A stretch of 64,000 bases of DNA from Gordonia soli NBRC 108243 (GTDB taxonomy: Bacteria > Actinomycetota > Actinomycetes > Mycobacteriales > Mycobacteriaceae), in NCBI RefSeq assembly GCF_000334455.1, contig NZ_BANX01000035.1, forward strand, positions 42,629-106,628, read 5' to 3'. This document shows positions 48,292 to 58,114 of this stretch, one piece after another. Under the pieces are notes generated by a model, which saw nothing but the letters and a program-made list of their open reading frames with translations, did no database searches and was not told the origin of the DNA. The first letter of the stretch is position 1. Each line of letters opens with the position of its first letter. The position numbers were made by a program, and so were the translations under genes.

Positions 48292-49638
48292 GTGGCACGC
48301 CTTTTCGGAACAGACGGCGTCCGAGGCCTGGCCAACGCAGAGCTCACTCCCGAGCTCGCGTTGCGCCTGGCCTCGGCGTCGGCCGTCGTCCTGGGGGAGG
48401 GCATCAACCGTCCCCAGGCCGTGGTCGGTCGCGATCCGCGAGCATCCGGTGAGCTCCTCGAAGCCGCCGTGTGTGCCGGGCTCGCCGCCGCGGGCGTCGA
48501 CGCGATCCGCGTCGGCGTGGTGCCGACCCCCGCTGTCGCATTCCTCATCGCGGAGTACGGCGCCGCTTTCGGCGTGATGATCTCCGCCTCGCACAATCCC
48601 ATGCCGGACAACGGCATCAAGATCTTCGGCGCCGGTGGGCACAAGCTCGACGACGCTGTCGAGGACCGCATCGAAGCTGCCCTGGATGCCGAACGCCGCC
48701 GCCCTGTGGGTGCGGACGTCGGCCGCCTCCGGGACGCGCCCGATGCCGGTGACCGCTACCGCCGACACCTCGCCGCATCCATCGACCACCGGCTCGACGG
48801 GCTGACCGTGGTCGTCGACTGCGCCAACGGTGCCGCATCCGACCTCGCCCCCCTCGCATACGCCGACGCCGGGGCGACCGTCATCGCCATCCACGCGGAC
48901 CCCGACGGCATCAACATCAACGACGACTGCGGCTCGACGCACCTGGACAAGCTCCAGGCGGCGGTCCTGGAGTACGGCGCCGACCTCGGGCTGGCCCACG
49001 ACGGCGACGCCGACCGGTGTCTGGCCGTGGACTCCACCGGCGAGGTCGTCGACGGCGACAAGATCATGGCCGTCCTGGCCACCGCCCTCCGCGCGAGCGA
49101 TCGTCTGCACGACGGGGTGCTGGTCGCCACCGTGATGAGCAACCTCGGTCTGCACATCGCCATGCGTGAGGCCGGGATCGACCTGCACACCACCGCTGTC
49201 GGCGATCGGTACGTCCTCGAGGAGCTCCGCCGCGGCGGGTACTCGCTCGGTGGCGAACAGTCCGGCCACATCGTGGTACCCGGCTCCGGGACGACCGGTG
49301 ACGGCATCCTGACCGGCCTCCTGTTGATGCAGCAGGTGGCCGCGACCGGACGTCGGCTCGCCGACCTCGCCTCCATCATGACCGTGCTGCCGCAGGAACT
49401 GGTGAACGTGCGTGTGTCGGACAAACACGCTGTCGCTCAGGCACAGTCGGTGCAGGACGCGGTCGCCGAAGCAGAAGCAGAGTTGTCGGGTAACGGCCGC
49501 GTGCTGCTTCGACCGTCGGGTACCGAGCAACTCGTCCGGGTGATGGTCGAGGCCGGCACCGCCGACGATGCGCAGGGGATCGCCCGACGCATCGCAGACG
49601 TGGTCGCCGCCGTCGGCGTGGAGCCGGTCCGCTCGTGA
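48292..49638 (+). CDS. glmM: Phosphoglucosamine mutase
   Basis: A 448-residue enzyme converting glucosamine 6-phosphate to glucosamine 1-phosphate for UDP-GlcNAc and peptidoglycan. The phosphoserine loop is [12 protein letters not shown]; the metal loop DGDADRC and sugar loop GGEQSGHI are intact. GTG start immediately follows the rpsI stop. glmS, the preceding pathway step, lies 11 kb downstream. Confidence 0.97.
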   Translation: MARLFGTDGVRGLANAELTPELALRLASASAVVLGEGINRPQAVVGRDPRASGELLEAAVCAGLAAAGVDAIRVGVVPTPAVAFLIAEYGAAFGVMISASHNPMPDNGIKIFGAGGHKLDDAVEDRIEAALDAERRRPVGADVGRLRDAPDAGDRYRRHLAASIDHRLDGLTVVVDCANGAASDLAPLAYADAGATVIAIHADPDGININDDCGSTHLDKLQAAVLEYGADLGLAHDGDADRCLAVDSTGEVVDGDKIMAVLATALRASDRLHDGVLVATVMSNLGLHIAMREAGIDLHTTAVGDRYVLEELRRGGYSLGGEQSGHIVVPGSGTTGDGILTGLLLMQQVAATGRRLADLASIMTVLPQELVNVRVSDKHAVAQAQSVQDAVAEAEAELSGNGRVLLRPSGTEQLVRVMVEAGTADDAQGIARRIADVVAAVGVEPVRS

Positions 49639-50351
49639 CGAAAGCGTCGACCGAGGTCGGGGCACCTCGCGCGGTCCTCTTCGACTTCTCCGGCACGCTG
49701 TTCCGATTCGAGGAGCGCGCCGAATGGTTCGCCGACCTCCATGACGAGCACGGTGAGCCGCTGCATGTCGAGACGCAGGCCGAACTGATCCGTCGGATGA
49801 CCCACCCGGTCGGCGTGCCGGACGTCATCACCGGCGATGACCGGATCGCTTGGGAAGAGCGGGATCTCGACCCTGCGCAGCACCGTCGTGCGTATCTCGC
49901 GATGCTCCGGTCGTCGGGCCTGGCCGTGCCCGGCCACGCGGAGTCGCTCTACGAGCGCGTACTCGATCCCCACTCGTGGCAGCCGTACCCCGACACCGCG
50001 GCCGTGTTGCGCGGCCTGCACGATCGCGGCATCGCCACGGCCGTCGTCAGCAACATCGCCTTCGACCTCCGGGCCGTCCTCGCACTGCACGACCTGACCG
50101 ACGCCGTCGACGCCGTCAGCCTCTCGTACGAGGTCGGTGCCATCAAGCCGGAGCCGCGGATCTTCACCGACGCCCTGGACCGGCTCGGTGTCGCACCCGC
50201 CGATGCGCTGATGGTCGGGGACAGCGCGGAAGCCGACGGTGGTTCGGAGGCAGTCGGATTGCGCTTCGCCCTGGTCGAGGCACTGCCCACCGACGCTCGG
50301 CCGCGTGCGCTCCTGGATGCTGTCGGGGCGTTCGGGATCGATCTGGGCTGA
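49635..50351 (+). CDS. HAD-superfamily hydrolase
   Basis: A 238-residue HAD enzyme with a helical cap. Motif I is LFDFSGTLF, so the nucleophile Asp17 is kept but the usual second Asp is Ser19; motif II lies near VVSNIAFD, motif III Lys in [13 protein letters not shown], motif [11 protein letters not shown]. The change at the general acid position could weaken phosphatase activity or mark another reaction. GTG start overlaps the glmM stop. Confidence 0.85.
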   Translation: MTKASTEVGAPRAVLFDFSGTLFRFEERAEWFADLHDEHGEPLHVETQAELIRRMTHPVGVPDVITGDDRIAWEERDLDPAQHRRAYLAMLRSSGLAVPGHAESLYERVLDPHSWQPYPDTAAVLRGLHDRGIATAVVSNIAFDLRAVLALHDLTDAVDAVSLSYEVGAIKPEPRIFTDALDRLGVAPADALMVGDSAEADGGSEAVGLRFALVEALPTDARPRALLDAVGAFGIDLG

Positions 50352-50387
50352 GGGTCGGGGCCACTTCTACCGAGGTCTGGCCTGGCC

Positions 50388-50452
50388 ACAAACTGCTGGT
50401 GAGTGGTCGGTCGCGTGCACTGTCCACGCGGTGTCGCGCTGGGCGCCAATGT
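50388..50452 (+). repeat. Degenerate copy of the 67-base palindromic element, copy D
   Basis: Shares GCGTGC, TCCACG and CGCGCTGGGCG with copies A and B in the same order and spacing, and ends near the expected position (GCCAATGT for GGCAGATTGT). The left tip (AAACTGC) is decayed. It lies 120 bases before copy C. Confidence 0.5.
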
Positions 50453-50497
50453 GGGGTCACGACGCCGCGTCAGAACGCGGGTCACCTCCGGTCCGCA

Positions 50498-50590
50498 GGG
50501 CCCGAACAAAATCTGTACACCAGCGCGCCGCCGCCGACGATATGTCGACGGCGGCGCTCCCACGTACAGATCTTCGACGGTATCGGGCCC
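50498..50590 (-). repeat. 67-base palindromic element, copy C, opposite orientation
   Basis: Core 50508-50574 is again 67 bases: AAAATCTGTAC at one end and GTACAGATCTT at the other. Read on the minus strand it shows GCGCGCTGG and CAGATTTT at the same positions as A and B, with a central CATATC. Inner stem GCCGCCGnCGAC/GTCGACGGCGGC pairs well, and outer GGGCCCGA (50498-50505) pairs with TCGGGCCC (50583-50590). It lies between two convergent genes. Confidence 0.65.
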
Positions 50591-50620
50591 GCCGCGATGA
50601 TCTGCCGTGGCCGGTAGCGG

Positions 50621-51466
50621 CTACCAGGAACCCGAGAAGAACATGGCCAGCCCGGCTTCGGGATCGACGACGGTGCTCGTGTTCGCCACCAGCAGGACGG
50701 CCAGGCCGAGCCCGACGACGGCCGAGATCGCAGTCGACCATCGAGCCAGTTTCCGTGACCGACCGTCGGACCGTCGCGCATGTCGCCACGACGCCACACA
50801 CCACACCGTGGCGACCACCACGAGGACGGCGGCGATCACCGCCATGATCAGGTGGTACCGCGCGTAGTCGTCTACCAGTGCGCCGAGGAAGGGCTGTCCG
50901 CCAGCGCCGTTCGCCGACAGTCCGCTGCGGATCTCACCGACGACGACTGCGTACGAACCAGGGCCCGGGCGCGCGGGAAGCAGCGGTAGCAGCGCCGAGA
51001 GCGGGGCGAGGGTCGCCTGGATGTTGGCCATCAGGAGCCCCAGTGCACCCACCGCGCCGGTGGTTGCGATCACCCCCGACGTCGCGAGCGCCACCTGACG
51101 CTGCGGTCCCGCCGTGACGTAGGCGCGCCAGATCATGCGGGACAGGATCACGAGGCAGGCGAGCAGCGCGAGTGCGATCACGGTCTTCACCAGGTGATAG
51201 TTCGACCAGTAGTGGACGACCTCATCCAATCCGGCCGTCGGTTCGACGCGTCCGCTCTGCCACGTCGCCACGAATCCATCGCGCAGCGCACGCACGAGCG
51301 GCGATGCGTCGAAAACGCTGCCGTACCCGCCGCCGGCCAGGAGCGCGGGAGTGAGGACGAAGGCGCCGACCAAGGCGATGGCCGTGAGTACCAGGCCGCC
51401 GGATCGGTACGACGAGAGCCGGGGTGCTGTCGGGCGTTCAGGTCTGAGAGCTGTTGAGGTGGTCAT
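50621..51466 (-). CDS. Multi-pass membrane protein of unknown function
   Basis: A 281-residue protein with about five membrane segments (near residues 25-47, 95-112, 128-147, 200-220 and 240-262). Between them are extracytoplasmic loops, one with VEPTAGLDEVVHYWSNYHLV and one with GQPFLGALVDDYARYHLIMA, whose paired Tyr/His repeat suggests an internal duplication. The C-terminus NTSTVVDPEAGLAMFF is distinctive. Not recognised. Confidence 0.7.
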   Translation of the reverse strand: MTTSTALRPERPTAPRLSSYRSGGLVLTAIALVGAFVLTPALLAGGGYGSVFDASPLVRALRDGFVATWQSGRVEPTAGLDEVVHYWSNYHLVKTVIALALLACLVILSRMIWRAYVTAGPQRQVALATSGVIATTGAVGALGLLMANIQATLAPLSALLPLLPARPGPGSYAVVVGEIRSGLSANGAGGQPFLGALVDDYARYHLIMAVIAAVLVVVATVWCVASWRHARRSDGRSRKLARWSTAISAVVGLGLAVLLVANTSTVVDPEAGLAMFFSGSW

Positions 51467-51581
51467 GGTCTCACCTCACCGCAGCGACGGCTCGGGGTCA
51501 GTGGTGGAGTCACCCGTCTTCGGGTAGTGCTGGCACCACCGGTCGCGTCCGCCGGCGCGGCACCCGCCGACCGACACCCGG

Positions 51582-52037
51582 TCAGACTCGCGGGGACAAC
51601 CTGATGACCGGGAGTCGGCGGTCGGTCTTCTCCTGATAGCCGGCGAACTGCGCAGAGGCGCCGCTGATCTCGGCCCACACCTGTTCGCGTTCCGCCCCCT
51701 CGAGTTCGGCTGCCACGACCGGGATGGTTGCACCATCGACCTCGATGGCGACCTGGTCCGGGTGAGCACCGATGTTGTGGTACCACGCCGGATGCTTGGG
51801 TGCGCCGGCAGCGGACGCGACGATGATCCGACTCCCGTCGGGTCCTGGAAACCAGTTCACCGGGCTGGTCCTCGGCTCCCCGGACTTGCGACCGACGGTG
51901 TGCAGGATCAGTGCTCTGGTACCGCCGATGGCCCCGCGCCGACGAATCCATCGCGCGGCTACCGAGTTGACGAGTCGGAGCGCGAGGCCACCGGGCTGCC
52001 GCCCGCCGTGGCTCCCGGACGGAGTGTCGAATCCCAT
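51582..52037 (-). CDS. Deazaflavin (F420)-dependent nitroreductase-family protein
   Basis: A 151-residue split-barrel protein of the Ddn family: ALILHTVGRKSGEPRTSPVN, the phosphate-binding ASAAGAPKHPAWYHNI and VWAEISGASAQFAGYQEKTD are classic. These actinobacterial enzymes use F420H2 to reduce quinones or other substrates. Divergent from the echA9-like gene. Confidence 0.9.
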   Translation of the reverse strand: MGFDTPSGSHGGRQPGGLALRLVNSVAARWIRRRGAIGGTRALILHTVGRKSGEPRTSPVNWFPGPDGSRIIVASAAGAPKHPAWYHNIGAHPDQVAIEVDGATIPVVAAELEGAEREQVWAEISGASAQFAGYQEKTDRRLPVIRLSPRV

Positions 52038-52093
52038 GCGGTCGACGATAGACCTGGTGGTCGGGGGTGCACCGGGTCACGAGCCCCCCGACC

Positions 52094-52121
52094 TTGATTT
52101 AGTAGGAGATGCAAGTAATGT
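52094..52121 (+). promoter_or_regulatory. Promoter of the echA9/echA8-like operon
   Basis: TTGATT (52094-52099), a 16-base spacer and TAATGT (52116-52121) lie in an AT-richer patch. A start near 52128 supports ATG 52154, with GGGAG 6 bases upstream, rather than the ATGs at 52109 or 52118. Confidence 0.5.
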
Positions 52122-52153
52122 CTCTTGCGACGTATTCCACGGCAGGGAGCGGT

Positions 52154-53239
52154 ATGGCAGACGAAGCACCGGTGATCACCCGGGTCGAGGGCGGACTCGG
52201 CAGGTTGATCCTGAACCGGCCGAAAGCGATCAACGCGCTCGACCACGAGATGGTTCGCATCCTCCATCGCCAGCTGAGTGCATGGGCCGACGACGACTCG
52301 ATCACCGCCGTCGCTCTGACGGGTTCGGGGGAGCGCGGACTCTGTGCAGGCGGCGACATCGTCGCCATCCACCGTGACGCATCGGCATCGACGGGCGACT
52401 CGGTTGCCGAGGCCAGTCCGTCCGCTCGGTTCTGGTGGGACGAGTACCTCCTCAACGCCGACATCGCCCGCTACCCGAAGCCGTACATCGCCGTGATGGA
52501 CGGCATCGTGATGGGTGGCGGCGTCGGTGTCTCCGCCCACGGCAACACCCGCGTCGTCACCGACCGCACGCGACTGGCCATGCCCGAGACCGGCATCGGC
52601 TTCGTCCCCGATGTCGGCGGTACGCACCTCCTCGCCCAGGTGCCCGACGAACTGGGTACCTATGCGGCGCTCACGGCGAAGTCCGTCAGCGGGGCCGATG
52701 CCGTCGTACTCGGTCTCGCCGACCACTACGTCCCGGCCGACCGACTCGACGACCTGCTGTCAGCGCTGGCCACGCGGTCGGTGGGCGAGGCGCTCGCCGA
52801 CACAGCCGTCGATCCGCCCACCTCCGCGCTGGCCGCCGGACGTGAATGGATCCGTGACGCGTTCGCAGGAGACTCCGTTCCGGAGATCATCTCTCGCCTC
52901 CGCAGCCTCGGCACCGAGGACGCGACCACGGCCGCCGACACCATCGAGGCGAAGAGCCCGACCGCGGTGACCGTGACCCTGAGGTCGCTGCGCGCCGCCG
53001 CAGACGAGTCCTCTCTCGAGGAAGCGCTGATCCGTGAGTACCGGGTCTCGGTGCGCTGCCTGATCCATCCCGACCTCGCGGAGGGTATTCGCGCGCAGGT
53101 CATCGACAAGGACCGGTCGCCATCGTGGCGGCCGCCCACACTCGACGCCGTCGACGCGGCCGCGGTGGACGGCTTCTTCGAGCCGCTGCCCGACGATCTG
53201 ACCTTCCCCAGCACGCCCCGCGAGGAGAGCCATGCCTGA
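52154..53239 (+). CDS. 3-hydroxyisobutyryl-CoA hydrolase (EchA9-like)
   Basis: A 361-residue crotonase-fold protein of HIBCH length. Motifs: [34 protein letters not shown] (oxyanion hole), [39 protein letters not shown] (active-site Glu) and [14 protein letters not shown] [10 protein letters not shown]. It should release 3-hydroxyisobutyrate in valine catabolism. The stop overlaps the next gene. The pair corresponds to Rv1071c-Rv1070c. Confidence 0.92.
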   Translation: MADEAPVITRVEGGLGRLILNRPKAINALDHEMVRILHRQLSAWADDDSITAVALTGSGERGLCAGGDIVAIHRDASASTGDSVAEASPSARFWWDEYLLNADIARYPKPYIAVMDGIVMGGGVGVSAHGNTRVVTDRTRLAMPETGIGFVPDVGGTHLLAQVPDELGTYAALTAKSVSGADAVVLGLADHYVPADRLDDLLSALATRSVGEALADTAVDPPTSALAAGREWIRDAFAGDSVPEIISRLRSLGTEDATTAADTIEAKSPTAVTVTLRSLRAAADESSLEEALIREYRVSVRCLIHPDLAEGIRAQVIDKDRSPSWRPPTLDAVDAAAVDGFFEPLPDDLTFPSTPREESHA

Positions 53240-54008
53240 CTTCGAGACCATCCTGACCGAGACCTCCGGGCGCGTGGGGATCATCACCCTCAACCGGCCG
53301 AAGGCGCTGAACGCCTTGAACGCCCAGGTGATGCGCGACGTGACAGCTGCGGCGGCGGATTTCGACGCCGATCCGGTGATCGGTGCCATCGTGCTGACCG
53401 GTTCGGAGAAGGCATTCGCCGCGGGCGCCGACATCAAGGAGATGTCGACCAAGTCCTACGCAGAGGTCCTGGGCGAGGCGCTGTTCGCCGGCTGGGATGC
53501 GCTCACCCGGGTGCGGACGCCCATCGTGGCGGCGGTGTCGGGTTACGCGCTCGGCGGTGGCTGCGAGCTCGCGATGCTCGCCGACATCATCGTCGCCTCC
53601 GAGACCGCGGTGTTCGGCCAGCCCGAGATCAACCTCGGTGTGATCCCCGGAATCGGTGGCTCACAACGGCTCACGCGTGCCATCGGCAAGGCCAAGGCGA
53701 TGGACTTGATCCTCACCGGTCGGCGACTGAAGGTCGACGAGGCCGAACGCCTCGGACTGGTGTCGCGGGTGGTGCCCGCGGGTGACCACCTCACCGCTGC
53801 CGTCGAGGTCGCCGAGACCATCGCGAGCAAGTCCCTTCCCTCCGTGATCCTGGCGAAGGAGGCGGTCAACACGGCCTTCGAGACGACTCTCGCCGAGGGG
53901 GTCAGGGCCGAACGCGCACTGTTCTTCGCGACGTTCGCCACCGACGACCAGACCGAGGGCATGGCCGCATTCGTCGAGAAGCGGGAGCCGGACTTCCGCC
54001 ACCGTTGA
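53232..54008 (+). CDS. Enoyl-CoA hydratase (EchA8-like)
   Basis: A 258-residue crotonase: [46 protein letters not shown] and [20 protein letters not shown], with both catalytic Glu residues present. It hydrates short-chain enoyl-CoA in beta-oxidation or branched amino acid breakdown. ATG overlaps the end of the HIBCH gene by eight bases. Confidence 0.95.
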   Translation: MPDFETILTETSGRVGIITLNRPKALNALNAQVMRDVTAAAADFDADPVIGAIVLTGSEKAFAAGADIKEMSTKSYAEVLGEALFAGWDALTRVRTPIVAAVSGYALGGGCELAMLADIIVASETAVFGQPEINLGVIPGIGGSQRLTRAIGKAKAMDLILTGRRLKVDEAERLGLVSRVVPAGDHLTAAVEVAETIASKSLPSVILAKEAVNTAFETTLAEGVRAERALFFATFATDDQTEGMAAFVEKREPDFRHR

Positions 54009-54041
54009 CATCGGGGACGGTCGCAACCACGGTGTGAGCGA

Positions 54042-54095
54042 GGGTTCGCGCCCCTGAGCGACCCCGACGGCAACGTGATCGGTTTCCGGCAGGCC
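54042..54095 (+). pseudogene. C-terminal remnant of a glyoxalase/VOC-family gene
   Basis: In one frame the DNA codes GFAPLSDPDGNVIGFRQA, which is the typical end of VOC (glyoxalase/bleomycin-resistance) proteins, but no upstream body exists: the echA8-like gene ends 34 bases before. It looks like the tail of a deleted gene. Confidence 0.5.
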
Positions 54096-54125
54096 GGTAG
54101 CCGATCGCGACCGGCTTTCGACGAC

Positions 54126-55472
54126 TCAGCCGCCGAAGAGCAGGTACAGCCCCAGGAACGTGTAGAAGACCATGGTCACCATCATGGTCAGCTGCCCGGT
54201 CAACTGCTGACGTCTGGGCAAGAGGCGCAGTGAGGCGTCGTGGGCGGCTGCGACGCCCAGCATGTGCCCGCCGACCACGAAGACGACCTTCAGGGTCACG
54301 GTGAAGGTCGGGTGAGATGACATCACGTACTCGGGATGCATGTCGCTGAGCCACAGCACGTTCCACCCTTTGCCGAGTGGATCTCCCAGCGCGTGCAGCG
54401 CCTCCTGTCCCTGTTCGACCAGGGACTGCAGGTAGTGGGCGAGGATGTAGCCGATTACGATCGGGATGAGCGAATGCGCCATCTGGCCGGGCAGCAGTCG
54501 GCGCTTGCCGGGGTCGATGCCGCCGACGGCTCGTGCCGCACCCCAGAAGGTCAGTGCGACCACGCCGATGAACACCAGCAGGCCCGCAGTGTTGAGCAGG
54601 GTGTCGATGACGTCGCTGCCCTGCGCGCGATCGTCCACCCATCCCTGCCAGCTCGGGAATGCCGAATAGCTGTCGAAGGCCGTCGATCCGAGCAGCACGG
54701 CCAGCACGGTGACCGTGCCCGCGCGGATCGGTAGCGTGCCGAGCGAATTCATCGGGTTGCGTGCGACGACCCGACCGTCGCGGGCACGCGCGAACGGGGA
54801 CAGCCGCGAGGCGACCGTGCTGTACACGGCGAACGGATCGGCGTTGCTGGTCCAGCGGAGCCCGTAGACCAGACCGCCGACCAGCGTGACGATCAGGTAG
54901 ACGAGCAGCCAGATCCGCACCGCCGACAGCGAACTGCTGTGCGGGTAGGCCAGCTCCAGCCATACGAATGCGAAGAGTCCGAACGCTGCGGGCCACCAGC
55001 CGAGGGAGTCGGGGTAGGCGCGGATGCCGATCTCGCGATGCAGGACGGCACCGGCGGCGCGGAGCACCGTGCGAACCGGTGACAGGAGTCGCCAGACGGG
55101 ACCGATCAGCACTGACACCACGATCATGCCCACCCACAGGAGGACATAGAACGCACCCGGTAGCGGGTTCTCGTCGACATCCGAGCCGAAGGCGGCGATG
55201 ACCAGCCAGACGGTCAGCACCAGCGCGGCGCCGGCCACGACCGAACGAACCCACCGGTTGTCGACGAACCGCGTGACCCACTGTGGGAGCGGACGTCCGG
55301 CGTCCGGCTTGCCGAACCGAGGCCGCTTCCAGGCGAAGGCGATCACCGCGAAGGAGATCGTCAGCGCCCAGGCTCCGCCGATCAGTACCGCGGTGAGTGG
55401 GACGGGCAGGTACTGCGATCCCCCCAGTCCATGGGCGAGCAACAGGTCATCGGGCCCCATGGTCCGGGTCAT
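54126..55472 (-). CDS. Polytopic membrane protein (fenitrothion-hydrolase-like annotation group)
   Basis: A 448-residue protein with about ten membrane segments. Conserved-looking points are LLAHGLGGSQYLPVPL near the start, LRWTSNADPFAVYSTVASRLSPFAR in the middle, WLSDMHPEYVMSSHPT and GHMLGVAAAHDASLRLLPRRQ near the end; the His/Met residues there could bind metal. Databases name similar actinobacterial proteins fenitrothion hydrolase, which says little about the true role. Last gene of a three-gene operon. Confidence 0.65.
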   Translation of the reverse strand: MTRTMGPDDLLLAHGLGGSQYLPVPLTAVLIGGAWALTISFAVIAFAWKRPRFGKPDAGRPLPQWVTRFVDNRWVRSVVAGAALVLTVWLVIAAFGSDVDENPLPGAFYVLLWVGMIVVSVLIGPVWRLLSPVRTVLRAAGAVLHREIGIRAYPDSLGWWPAAFGLFAFVWLELAYPHSSSLSAVRIWLLVYLIVTLVGGLVYGLRWTSNADPFAVYSTVASRLSPFARARDGRVVARNPMNSLGTLPIRAGTVTVLAVLLGSTAFDSYSAFPSWQGWVDDRAQGSDVIDTLLNTAGLLVFIGVVALTFWGAARAVGGIDPGKRRLLPGQMAHSLIPIVIGYILAHYLQSLVEQGQEALHALGDPLGKGWNVLWLSDMHPEYVMSSHPTFTVTLKVVFVVGGHMLGVAAAHDASLRLLPRRQQLTGQLTMMVTMVFYTFLGLYLLFGG

Positions 55473-55719
55473 CGGCCTCGTCTCCGGTCGTGTTCTCGGT
55501 CGGTTCTGGTGCTACGGAGCCTGTTCCGTCACCTGCTGGAGGGTCCGACGGTTCGTCGTCGTTCGTGAGATCGTCGTCGTCATCGCCCAGACGGCGATCG
55601 CGGACGACGATGACCATGATGATCCCCACCAGCAGGAAGGCGGGGACCACCGCGGGCAGGGCGAGCAGCAGGGAGTGGGTCGCCAGGTGATAGACGACCG
55701 GTTCCGGGCCGTCGATCAC
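55447..55719 (-). CDS. Small single-pass membrane protein with acidic tail
   Basis: 90 residues: one membrane segment (about 12-39, LLALPAVVPAFLLVGIIMVI), a basic RDRR stop and an Asp/Glu/Pro-rich tail. Its GTG start overlaps the stop of the upstream gene (GTGA) and its 3' end overlaps the downstream gene by 26 bases, so it is translated within the operon. Probably an accessory subunit of the two large membrane proteins. Confidence 0.7.
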   Translation of the reverse strand: MIDGPEPVVYHLATHSLLLALPAVVPAFLLVGIIMVIVVRDRRLGDDDDDLTNDDEPSDPPAGDGTGSVAPEPTENTTGDEADDPDHGAR

Positions 55720-57557
55720 GGCTGCGGTTGGGGTTGGGGTGTGGGAGCCCGCGCTTCCGTGCGCTGCTCACGGGCGTTGACCCGACCCGCGCCCCAGGAT
55801 AGTGCGGCGATCAGCGCCAGCGAACAGACGAGGACGACGATCGACGCAGCCGAGAACAGCCAGGACGGATGGTCGAAGCTGCGCTCGCGCTGGAGGATCG
55901 AGATCTCCGGCACGAACTCTTTGGTCGACGTCGGCAGTGCGGGTTCGCCCTGGGCGCCGATCGCCGGGTCGGCCGGCAGGTAGACCGGCACGCCGGCCAT
56001 CGTCGTCCCGTCCTGCACACGCAGGATGGTCTTCCACGATCCCGAGATGGGCACGGGCTCGGTCGACCGGAAGTGGTTCGGTCCGACCCGATCCAGGCGA
56101 TCGATGACGATGCCGCGCGCATTCTCCTTACCGCCCTGCCAGGACATCAGCGTCACCCATTCGGGATCGTCGCCGACCGCGTTCGACGGGTCGAGGAAGA
56201 CCTCGGCGGTGGCGTTCTGCTCGGCGGCGGCGTTGGGTCCGGACGGGATCAACACGATTCGCGCGGTGGTGTCCGCGGGCACCGACACCCGCAGTCCGTT
56301 GGCGACCGCGCCGCCGATGACCACCACTGACAGCACGACGGCCGTCACGCTGATCCATCGCCGAGGAAGCGGCTCACCCACGGACACCAGTCCGAGCATC
56401 CCGCCGCACACACCGGCGACGACGGCGACCGGGATCGCCATGGCCAGCGCCTCACCCCACATACCGGTCACCCACGGGAACGGGTATGCCGCAGCGATCC
56501 ACCAGGATTCGATCCACAAACCGAGGGTCGCGACACCGAGACCGGCGACCGCCCCGAACAGGATTCGGCGTTTGAGGAGCGGGGTCAGCGCCAGCAACTC
56601 GACGACCACGGCCGCACCGAGGTACAGCGGGAAGACGTTGATCGGAGCGCCCAGCGCGGGACCGACGACCACTGCCACGACACCGCGCAGCAGGATGGCG
56701 AACACCGCCGCGACGAGTGCACTGCCCGGGCCGAGGCTGATCCGTGCCGCGACGAGCGCGAAGGCACCTGCGCCGGCGATCATCATGGGCTGCAACACGA
56801 GACGGAACTGCTCGACGCCGAAGTCGTACTCGATCTGGAACACGGACATGCCGATGACCAGACCGCCGAAGGCGAGGCATCGGACCAACCACTGGCTGCG
56901 GCCGTCGGCCGGTGCGTCGGGGCCCATGGCCGCCTTGCCCTCACGATCGAGGATGACGACCGCGATGAGGGAGAGCCCGGCGCCGCCGATCAGCATCAGG
57001 TGCGTGGGCCCCCAGAGCGTGACGTCCTGACCGAAGATGCGGTGCCACACATCGTCCAGCGGGAAGCCCAGCAATGCGTAGAAACCGCATCCGGCCAACA
57101 GGATTCCGCCGACCGGGGCGTACCAGTGCCGCGTGATGCGGATGGCCGAGCGGCCCGGCTTGTCGAAGGGCAGGAAGATCGACAGCATTCCCGAGATGAA
57201 CAGCAGGAACAGTCCGACCAGGATGAAGTAGTGGGCCGGGTTGGCCAAGGGGCCCTCGTCGCGACCGTCGCCGATGTGCAGGCTGACGTCCCACAGGAAG
57301 CCGAACAGTGCGCAGATGATCGTGCTCGTGAACAGGAAGATCGGCAACGCGGCCCACGGCGGCCGGTTGACGCGGCGTGCGGCCCAGTCGCCGAGCGCGG
57401 TGAGCCACGTGATCTTGTGGGTGCGGTGCATGTAGCCGATCCAGAGCAGCCCCACCGATACGACTGCGGCCACGGCGGACATCAGGAAGACCTGGTCCAG
57501 AGCCGCGCCACCACCCTCGGCGGCGAGGGTGATCGGTGTGACATCGCGTGTTGTCAT
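55716..57557 (-). CDS. Large polytopic membrane protein of unknown function
   Basis: A 613-residue protein: about twelve membrane segments to residue 430 (including SLHIGDGRDEGPLANPAHYF and VTLWGPTHLMLIGGAGLSL with possible His ligands), then a soluble beta-rich extracytoplasmic domain of about 150 residues and a final membrane segment near 575-597. First gene of the three-gene operon. I do not recognise the family. The conserved His/Asp residues in membrane-edge loops could make a metal site. Confidence 0.7.
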   Translation of the reverse strand: MTTRDVTPITLAAEGGGAALDQVFLMSAVAAVVSVGLLWIGYMHRTHKITWLTALGDWAARRVNRPPWAALPIFLFTSTIICALFGFLWDVSLHIGDGRDEGPLANPAHYFILVGLFLLFISGMLSIFLPFDKPGRSAIRITRHWYAPVGGILLAGCGFYALLGFPLDDVWHRIFGQDVTLWGPTHLMLIGGAGLSLIAVVILDREGKAAMGPDAPADGRSQWLVRCLAFGGLVIGMSVFQIEYDFGVEQFRLVLQPMMIAGAGAFALVAARISLGPGSALVAAVFAILLRGVVAVVVGPALGAPINVFPLYLGAAVVVELLALTPLLKRRILFGAVAGLGVATLGLWIESWWIAAAYPFPWVTGMWGEALAMAIPVAVVAGVCGGMLGLVSVGEPLPRRWISVTAVVLSVVVIGGAVANGLRVSVPADTTARIVLIPSGPNAAAEQNATAEVFLDPSNAVGDDPEWVTLMSWQGGKENARGIVIDRLDRVGPNHFRSTEPVPISGSWKTILRVQDGTTMAGVPVYLPADPAIGAQGEPALPTSTKEFVPEISILQRERSFDHPSWLFSAASIVVLVCSLALIAALSWGAGRVNAREQRTEARAPTPQPQPQP

Positions 57558-57742
57558 GGTTGAAGTATGCAAGACGACTGTCGGCGCGCGGAAGAGAACC
57601 CGGCAAATGGTGTGCGAGCGATGCAGAGGCCGTCTCGGACACCTGGTCGGCGGGTCGCGACGGAACCGTGAACGGGTCCACTGCGTCTACACTTCAGCGC
57701 CACCAGATCATGCGCACGGCATTTGCTCGGAGGAGGGTCGCG

Positions 57743-58114
57743 ATGACCGACGACGCAGCAGCCCCACGGCTGTCGGCGGGTCCGTCTGGGCGGACCGATG
57801 CCGTGTCGGTCGACGTGGAACGGGCAGCCGAGGTGGTCGAGTTCTATCGCGGCGTGGGGCGGACCGTGGGCGATGCGGTACGCGACCTACGCGACCACGG
57901 ATTCGGGGCCTGGACCGACGCCGACGATGAGCACCACGAGCACGCGGTCCGTCACACCGCGATGGTCGGGCGGGTCGCCGAGAGGCTGGCGACGCGGGCC
58001 GCCGCGGCAGCGGAGTTGGCCGACGGCCTCGAGCGCGGTGTGCACGAGTTCCGGACCGCCGACGCCGAGGTCGCCGCGTCGTTCCCGCCTCCCGCGCGCG
58101 GCGGTGATCGATGA
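57743..58114 (+). CDS. EspC-like helical protein, candidate type VII secretion target
   Basis: A 123-residue, Ala-rich helical protein with no signal peptide. Two long helices are separated by a short loop with GFGAWTDADDE (Trp57), and the second helix ends in HEFRTADAE. FRTAD resembles the YxxxD/E secretion signal of ESX substrates with Phe for Tyr. ATG 57743 has a strong GGAGGAGGG upstream and the stop overlaps the next gene. Location and size match Rv3440c in M. tuberculosis. Secretion is inferred, not shown. Confidence 0.65.
   Translation: MTDDAAAPRLSAGPSGRTDAVSVDVERAAEVVEFYRGVGRTVGDAVRDLRDHGFGAWTDADDEHHEHAVRHTAMVGRVAERLATRAAAAAELADGLERGVHEFRTADAEVAASFPPPARGGDR

Noticed and set aside
50598..51466. 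Phage or insertion-sequence remnants near copies C and D
   Set aside because: Flanking genes are an ordinary HAD enzyme and a membrane protein; no transposase or integrase fragments were seen.
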